From: Xanthostigma xanthostigma
Taxonomy: Eukaryota > Arthropoda > Insecta > Raphidioptera > Raphidiidae
Direction: 5' to 3'
DNA: 64,000 bases
Assembly: GCA_963575645.1 (NCBI GenBank)
Contig: OY754469.1
Location: 19,982,001-20,046,000, forward strand
Of the stretch, positions 58,875-64,000 are shown in pieces (positions within the stretch are counted from its first letter, which is position 1; every line of letters begins with the position of its first letter). The notes below the pieces were generated by a model. That model had not been told where the DNA came from. It ran no database searches and saw only the letters and a list, made by a program, of their open reading frames with translations. Position numbers and translations under genes: made by a program.

Positions 58875-60190
58875 TTAAACTGATTCCATACATATTGCAG
58901 GCTGACATTTGTCCCAGCGTCTATGATTCATCAGTTGACCTGAAGCACGGAAATCTTTCATGCATCTGTCACATTTATAAGGCCTTTCATTTGAATGTGT
59001 GCGAAGATGTGACACCAGGGAATTTTTCGTAATATAATAAGTATCACAAGTAGCACATTGGTAAGGCGTTTCTCTATTATGACGTCGTCTGTGTGCCAAG
59101 AATCCCGACCATTTCTTAAAAGTCTTCTCACATTTTTCGCATTTATAGTATTTTTTATGAATTTTCATATGCTCATTTTTACTGGCGCAATCAAAAAACA
59201 ATTGTTTACATACTTTACACTGGTACATTAAACTGCTTTTCGGTAATTTCCTTTTATAAGACTTTTTGGCAGTAGTTCTATTTAGCGCGTCATACAAAAT
59301 ATAACTTTCAGCTAGATTGCTATTGGAACAGTTTTCTTCAGTATTACTACATTGTTGAAATTCTGTTTCATCGAATTTTATATTGGGATAAAGAGGAAGT
59401 AAATGTTCATTTTCCGTTTGCCTGACTGTATCTGTATTCTTTGAAATTTCGTTCGTTTCAGTACATGTTTCCAAATATTCCTCTTTTATTTCTCTTTGAA
59501 ATTCTGACGCACCATTTGCATTCCATCCATATTCTGTAGTATTTTCTATTTTTACAATAGTTTCGCTGTCTCTTAGGGGATTTTGCAAATCAACTTGATT
59601 AAAATCAATTTCGATAGGTTCTAATTTAATGTTTTGTTGAATATTTTCAAGAGGTAGACTTACGTCACTAGTAATTATATTTTCAGACGATTGTTGCGGT
59701 TGAGGTGAATAAAAATTATCTGTAGTAGTATAGTTAATCGTGGAACTATTCATATCGGAAGCATTTCCCGAGGAAAAAGATTTGTTTACACCATCTATTT
59801 CTGGTTTTAAATATTTTGTATCTATATTTTTGGCTTTGTTGCGCTCTCTCTTTAACATATTATTTAGTTTTTTTTCTGATTGAACTGCCAGTTTTCGAAA
59901 TTGATGTACAATTTCTAAATTATTAAGACAAATTGTACATATCCATGTTGGAAACCCATCTTCCAAACTTATCTGCATTATAAATACATTTTTTTTAAAT
60001 ATACACAAGTTCAAGTTGAATAGAAATTTAGACATGCAATAAACACACTTACATGTACAGGAGCACATTCCATTACTACATACGCAATGCTATATCTAAA
60101 CTCGTGTAAATTCTTAAATATACTAACAAATTTCCGTTTTTTTCTCAAACATATCCTGCACATTGCCCCCTTTTTTGACTTTGTTCCCAT
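58875..60190 (-). CDS. ZAD and C2H2 zinc-finger protein, two exons, 411 aa
   Basis: Exon 1 (60190-60053) encodes MGTKSKKGAMCRICLRKKRK through ECAPVH and ends at CAT|GTAAGT; exon 2 (59972-58875) starts after ATAATGCAG with ISLEDGFPTWICTICLNNL. The join is in phase 0 and rebuilds a full ZAD domain (about residues 11-75) with its C-x2-C pairs, CRIC and CTIC. A Ser/Asn/Glu-rich linker follows (about 80-325) with the possible SUMO sites IKLE, VKIE and IKEE. Four C2H2 fingers close the protein: CKVC...HMKIH, CEKC...HRRRH, CATC...HLRTH, CDRC...H-x4-C. ZAD mediates dimerisation and the fingers bind DNA, so this is a probable nuclear transcription regulator of an insect-expanded family; its targets cannot be predicted. 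The in-frame Met-containing stretch just upstream of exon 2 is intron sequence. The stop lies about 30 bp from a MITE. Confidence 0.9.
59973..60052 (-). other. Intron of the ZAD gene
   Basis: 80 bp, GTAAGT...ATGCAG, AT-rich with a pyrimidine-poor acceptor. It splits the ZAD coding sequence between VH and ISLEDG, and its reading frame stays open, which disguises the true exon start. Confidence 0.8.
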
Positions 60191-60294
60191 TTTAAAATAA
60201 AATTAATAAATGAAAGTATTCTTAGGACTTAGCTTCGAGTAGTTTACCATAGACAAATTTACTGGTAGCGTGGTAGGTTTGCCCACCATTAGAA

Positions 60295-60321
60295 TCACAA
60301 AACACACAGTGTTTTGTGATT
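60295..60321. repeat. Short perfect hairpin upstream of the ZAD gene
   Basis: 'tcacaaaacac' and 'gtgttttgtga' face each other across about 3 bp, roughly 105 bp upstream of the ZAD start codon. It may be a protein-binding palindrome or a small repeat end. Confidence 0.5.
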
Positions 60322-60363
60322 AGAATCTAGGGAAGCAAACGATAAGTACATCGATGTTTGTAT

Positions 60364-60614
60364 AAAAAAATTAAAAATGTGTTACGAGAACGCATTACAG
60401 AAGTGAAACTTCTAGTTGCAAAGTTAAACAAGTGGAAAAAATGTGTTACAAGATAGTTTCACGTTCAGATATTTCGTCGTTAAGTTAATTTGAACGTGAA
60501 CTATCTTGTAACAGTTGTAACACCTTTTGTCCACTTGCCCAAATGAAATCGTATGATTTGCAACTAGAAGTTTCACTTCTGTAATGCGTTCTCATAACAT
60601 ATTTTTAATTTTTT
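60364..60614. mobile_element. Palindromic MITE upstream of the ZAD gene
   Basis: Arms share 'aaaattaaaaatgtgttacg'-type ends, 'gcattacagaagtgaaactt' and 'gaacgtgaaactatcttgta'-like sequence facing its complement; the centre is about 25 bp. No target duplication was identified. Just after it, 'tttcgcaggtttactgcaaa' is repeated three times (60614-60755). Confidence 0.72.
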
Positions 60615-60870
60615 CGCAGGTTTACTACAAACAGAGATAAGGGTTCTGTAAATAATAAATAAGAAAATTCAAAATAGGTACAAGCAGACAACAAAATTTT
60701 CGCAGGTTTACTGCAAATACTTGGTGTTTTTTTATTTTCGGAGGTTTACTGCAAAATATTGTTTTTTTAGCTCAAGTATTATTCTGATTTCTGTGATTCT
60801 GATAAATTAGTCGAAAATTTTGTATATAATAAGTATAATAATAATAAAAAAAATAAAAACAAATTGTTGT

Positions 60871-60942
60871 GCGTACCTGACGGTAATCGAACCCGGGCCG
60901 GCCGCGTGGTATGCCAGCATTCTATGACTGAACTACCAATGC
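60871..60942 (-). pseudogene. tRNA-Gly-derived pseudo-tRNA or SINE head
   Basis: On the minus strand 'gcattggtagttcagtcata' follows the 5' half of tRNA-Gly, and 'ccacgcgg' plus the B box 'gggttcgatt' follow its 3' half. The acceptor stem no longer pairs and the anticodon position reads ACC instead of GCC. T runs follow. It is a tRNA-derived repeat head, not a functional tRNA. Confidence 0.7.
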
Positions 60943-61811
60943 TTACAAAAACTCATTGTTTATATAGTGTTACTTACTTAGTCATAAGAGTACAATTTCG
61001 TGACAAAATCTGTTACATAGGGAATACATTTCGTTACGTAGGGAAACAAGTTTACCCCCGATTTTAAAGAGGTATTCACTTCAAAAACATCAATTTTATT
61101 TGGAGCGATGTTTCACATCAATGCTGGACTTTGTTTGGCACACACACTACACAGCACAGCGCCATTTATTTCACTTGCACGACGCACGTGTGTAACTCAC
61201 CTTATCGATGTTCCGATACATTGTTTTAGGGCCGATGTTTTTGACATTGCTGTTTTTTTAAACATCGATACATCGTGAATTCGATAAAATTACTCAGGTT
61301 CCCCATTGGCATGCGTTTGAAACAGCAGATTCGAGAATAAGACATTGACACAGACAACATAGAAGTCAGTTCTAGCTTAAACAACCTGACTCCCCTTCCA
61401 GCTTTATTTGCTCTGGATTTGTATCCGTATCTATCATTTAATGGCTTGACCGACTTTGATGACATTTGATATACTTCTTGTACTAGGGATGAGCATTGGA
61501 AATCGACGTTTCAAAAACATTGATGTTTTACTTCCGATGTTGATGTTTTTTCTATTAATGTTATTGTTACATCGATGTTTTACGACCAACGTTTTGGTAC
61601 AATCGATAAGATTAAATTTTGTAGAAAAAAATCTCACTATAGGCTTTTAAATGCGTTTAATTTAATCTATCATTTGTATAATGAAAATGTAAGATAGTAC
61701 CTTGCTGGTGGATCATAGATTTATGTATTTTTAACCGACGAAAAACAAAAACGGAGGAGGTTCTCAAGTCGACGCGTATATTTTTTTTTTTTTTTTATTT
61801 TTTTTTTATTT

Positions 61812-62306
61812 ATGTATGACCACGCATAACTTTTTACAGAGTAGTCCGATTTTGATAAATATTTTTTTGTTTGAAAGGGTATACCTCGAAGTTGGTCCCA
61901 TATAAATTTGGTAAAAAAATTCCAACCCTAAGGGTAGGAAAACAGGGGATGATTGATTGTTCACTCACTGATTGTAATGTATGACCACACATAACGTTTT
62001 ACAGAGTAGTCCGATTTTGATAATTATTTTTTTGGTTGAAAGGGTATACCCCGAAGTTGGTCTCATATAAATTTGGTAAAAAAATTCCAACCCTAAGGGT
62101 AGGAAAACAGGGGATGATTGATTGTTTACTCACTGAATAAAATGTATGACCACACATAACTTTTTACAGAGTAGTCCGATTTTGATAATTATTTTTTTAT
62201 TGGATAGGGTATACCTCGAGGTTGGTCTCATATAAATTTGGAAAAAAAATTCCTACCCTAAGGGTGGGAAAATAGGGGTGATTTATTGTTCACTCACAGA
62301 TTTTCA
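61812..62306 (+). repeat. Three tandem 165-bp units
   Basis: Units begin 'atgtatgaccac' at 61812, 61977 and 62142, each with 'agtagtccgattttgata', 'gaagttggtc' or 'gaggttggtc', and 'ctaagggtaggaaaac'. The preceding 'ggaggaggttctcaagtcga' and T-rich run match a widespread arthropod repeat. The first two units are the most alike. Confidence 0.85.
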
Positions 62307-62360
62307 TGCTGAGTTGTGTATTACAATTATAAATTATATATCCACAAAAAATTATAAAAT

Positions 62361-62854
62361 AAAAACTTTTTAACAAAAAAATTAAACCGCCGAAAAACTG
62401 AAAAGCAAAAAATAATAAATCTTTTTGTTTAACTAAGTTCTATTTAAGTAGTTGAACGTATGTGACAGTCTAGTATATCTAAGTAATTTTGAGTCGGCGT
62501 CAAACAATCAATGAACAAAGATCACTAAAAGAAATAACCAAATCAAATTAACAATGATACGTGAAATCTCCAGCGATAAACATTAACATTCTAAACATGC
62601 GCTCTCCACACGACCACTCGCAAAGACGTGTGCCCTCAGTGTGTGCCCGTTCGGGTTGCTCTGTCGCTGACATTAACTTCGTGAACTCTCAGAGATTTCC
62701 GGCGAAGGATTGTTGACGCCGACTCAAAATTACTTAGATATACTAGACTGTCACATACGTTCAACTACTTAAATAGAACTTAGTTAAACAAAAAGATTTA
62801 TTATTTTTTGCTTTTCAGTTTTTCGGCGGTTTAATTTTTTTGTTAAAAAGTTTT
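62361..62854. mobile_element. Foldback element with about 150-bp arms
   Basis: Arms 62361-62510 and 62708-62854 are almost perfect complements ('ttaaaccgccgaaaaactg', 'acgtatgtgacagtctagta'). The unique centre, about 200 bp, contains a GC-richer stretch, 'cgtgtgccctcagtgtgtgc'. Non-coding. Confidence 0.82.
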
Positions 62855-63073
62855 TTGTTGTATTACATCAACATTCCACAAACACTTATTACCGATGCTT
62901 TGCAATCAATCATCCGATCTTTTTCGCATCAATGAATAGTTGCGATGTATCATTCGATACATCGATGTTTTGTTTTCTTTTAATTTTTAATTAAATGTTT
63001 TTGACATTGATGGTTAGTTGCGATATATCATTCGCTATTAACATTGATGATTTTCTTTCGATGCTCATCTTTA

Positions 63074-63812
63074 GCTGGTACCCTAATCTAAAGCGCAGGG
63101 TACTTTTTATGTAATATGTTGAAATAAAGCCCTCGCCAACACAAAGTTAAACTGCAGATAAAACTATAAGAGTATTAAATACATTCATATGAATATTTCA
63201 GATCATTAATATAGAATCTAGGTCTATTGTATACAAAACAACACAGCGCTATTTTTTTACTAATAATAGGATTTAAGTCGCTATAAGCCTTTCCTCTTTC
63301 TTTCTGCCAGTTACGATAACGTCGAAGTAGGTAGGTAAGCGGAAATATTTTGGTTACCGTTAATAAAAACACTACAACAAAACTGTTCTTCAAAATATTT
63401 ATTAAGTTTTTTAAAAAAATAATTTTTGAGATGTGGTCCAGCCAACAAAAAACATTTTACAACAATAAACAAATCAATAATATCGATAAGCTGAAATGCT
63501 GTTGAGTTTAAAGTGATTTATTCATCAAACTTTTCGTATTCTTGTAACATGAACAAACAAGTGAACAGAGTACATTACGTAATAATAAAACCACAACTGA
63601 AAGAAGATATTGATATTTATCTGGAAGTAACTAATAATAGTATTCAATTAATAATTTTAACGCCATCACCCGTATTTCCAAACAATACTACTGAAATACT
63701 TTTTTGAACGTTTTTTGAAAAAGTCTTGGGTTATTTAAACATGTTCGAATTAAAATTCAAATCTTTGATTAACGTCTGAATAGACCTCTTCATATAAATA
63801 AAATCGTCGACC
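63074..63812. other. Gene-free; one unrecognised short frame
   Basis: A plus-strand frame with an internal Met at 63549 (MNKQVNRVHYVIIKPQLKED...) ends at 63707 and has coding-like composition but no family resemblance, promoter or splice signal that I can see. I leave it uncalled. Confidence 0.3.
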
Positions 63813-64000
63813 AATTTTTCTCAGACCAATATATTGACAAAAAATTAAAAAAATAACAAATCAATATAACATAAGATGACATTTCGATCCGGCTTTGGAT
63901 CTTCTTCAGAAAAATCTAAAAATTATTAGTATTAGTTATTTAATATTATGTAATAGAATATTAAATAACTAATACTAATAATTTTTATATTTTTCTGAAG
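63813..64000. repeat. Palindrome with hammerhead-like core, cut by the window edge
   Basis: The left arm runs from 'gaccaatttttctcagacc' to 'attaaataactaatac'; the right arm has only begun ('ttttctgaag') when the window ends. The minus strand at 63882-63909 reads CTGAAGA-gatcc-aaagcc-ggatc-GAAA, the same layout as in the 37.7-kb palindrome. Confidence 0.7.
63882..63909 (-). ncRNA. Candidate hammerhead-ribozyme core
   Basis: CTGAAGA and GAAA enclose a perfect 5-bp stem, gatcc/ggatc, where the 37.97-kb copy has ggtcc/ggacc: both bases of one pair have changed together. Stems I and III were not resolved by eye. Confidence 0.4.

Larger units (their letters stand above)
61484..63073. mobile_element. 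hAT-type element, 1.59 kb, filled with other repeats
   Basis: Ends 'tagggatgagcattgg' and 'cgatgctcatcttta' are inverted; flanks tcttgtac and gctggtac agree at 6 of 8 bases. Subterminal 'aacattgatgtttta' and 'acatcgatgttttg' words recur on both sides. The interior holds a 165-bp tandem array and a foldback, both below. No transposase frame. Confidence 0.68.

Noticed and set aside
58875-60068. Single-exon 397-aa reading of the zinc-finger gene
   Set aside because: Its first 32 residues are intron; a GT...AG intron and an upstream exon supply the missing first half of the ZAD domain.
61812-62306. A CRISPR-like array
   Set aside because: Three 165-bp direct units without short unique spacers, in an insect-type genome; plain tandem repeat.
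63549-63707. 52-codon frame beginning MNKQVNRVHYV as a small gene
   Set aside because: Composition is plausible, but there is no family match, splice partner or conserved context that could support it from sequence alone.

Overview
This is an AT-rich stretch of an insect-type nuclear genome that is mostly transposon-derived. The organism call rests on a ZAD plus C2H2 zinc-finger gene (an arthropod-expanded architecture), a HARBI1-like gene with a spliceosomal intron, tRNA-derived retroposon heads, and retroposon ends such as a 'tacggaaccct' tail near 18.1 kb and tails ending 'attagtatagat', of the kind seen in Lepidoptera and some Hemiptera. The species cannot be fixed from the sequence. No bacterial-style operon, CRISPR array, rRNA or canonical tRNA gene was seen, and no LTR or virus-like element was recognised.

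Only two loci look like host-type protein genes. A HARBI1-like nuclease gene (+ strand, two exons, 52390-53131 and 54574-55010, 392 codons before the stop) is open throughout but has glycine where the family's first catalytic aspartate belongs; its intron holds a Harbinger-type MITE. A ZAD/C2H2 zinc-finger gene (- strand, exon 1 60053-60190, 80-bp intron, exon 2 58875-59972, 411 aa) ends about 30 bp from a MITE that supplies the nearest AATAAA signals and is itself split by a 5'-truncated LINE with poly(A) and a 12-bp target-site duplication. A decayed LINE reverse-transcriptase fragment lies at about 40.6-41.3 kb.

The rest is a dense, layered set of short DNA transposons without coding capacity, many with readable ends and target-site duplications: hAT-type (8-bp duplications: 7.2, 12.1, 21.7, 33.6, 42.7, 43.4, 46.2, 47.6, 61.5 kb), pogo/Tigger-type (TA: 11.0, 13.4, 19.7, 24.6, 51.0 kb), Tc1/mariner-type palindromes (TA: 2.7, 16.1, 31.8, 48.0 kb), PIF/Harbinger-type (TAA/TTA: 33.6, 45.1, 53.9 kb) and a piggyBac-type element (TTAA: 56.7 kb). 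Nesting gives relative ages: mariner palindrome inside hAT (48 kb), Harbinger MITE inside hAT (34 kb), hAT inside another MITE (46 kb), LINE inside MITE (58 kb), hAT inside a Tigger-like remnant (21.7 kb).

The most unusual structures are a 1.87-kb almost perfect nested palindrome built from 157-bp tandem units (3400-5264), a palindromic element carrying the cysteine-rich end of a transposase-like protein (55260-56121), a cluster of adjoining hairpin modules (30244-30820), and palindromes whose arms carry hammerhead-ribozyme-like cores with covarying stems (37.8-38.0 and 63.9 kb).
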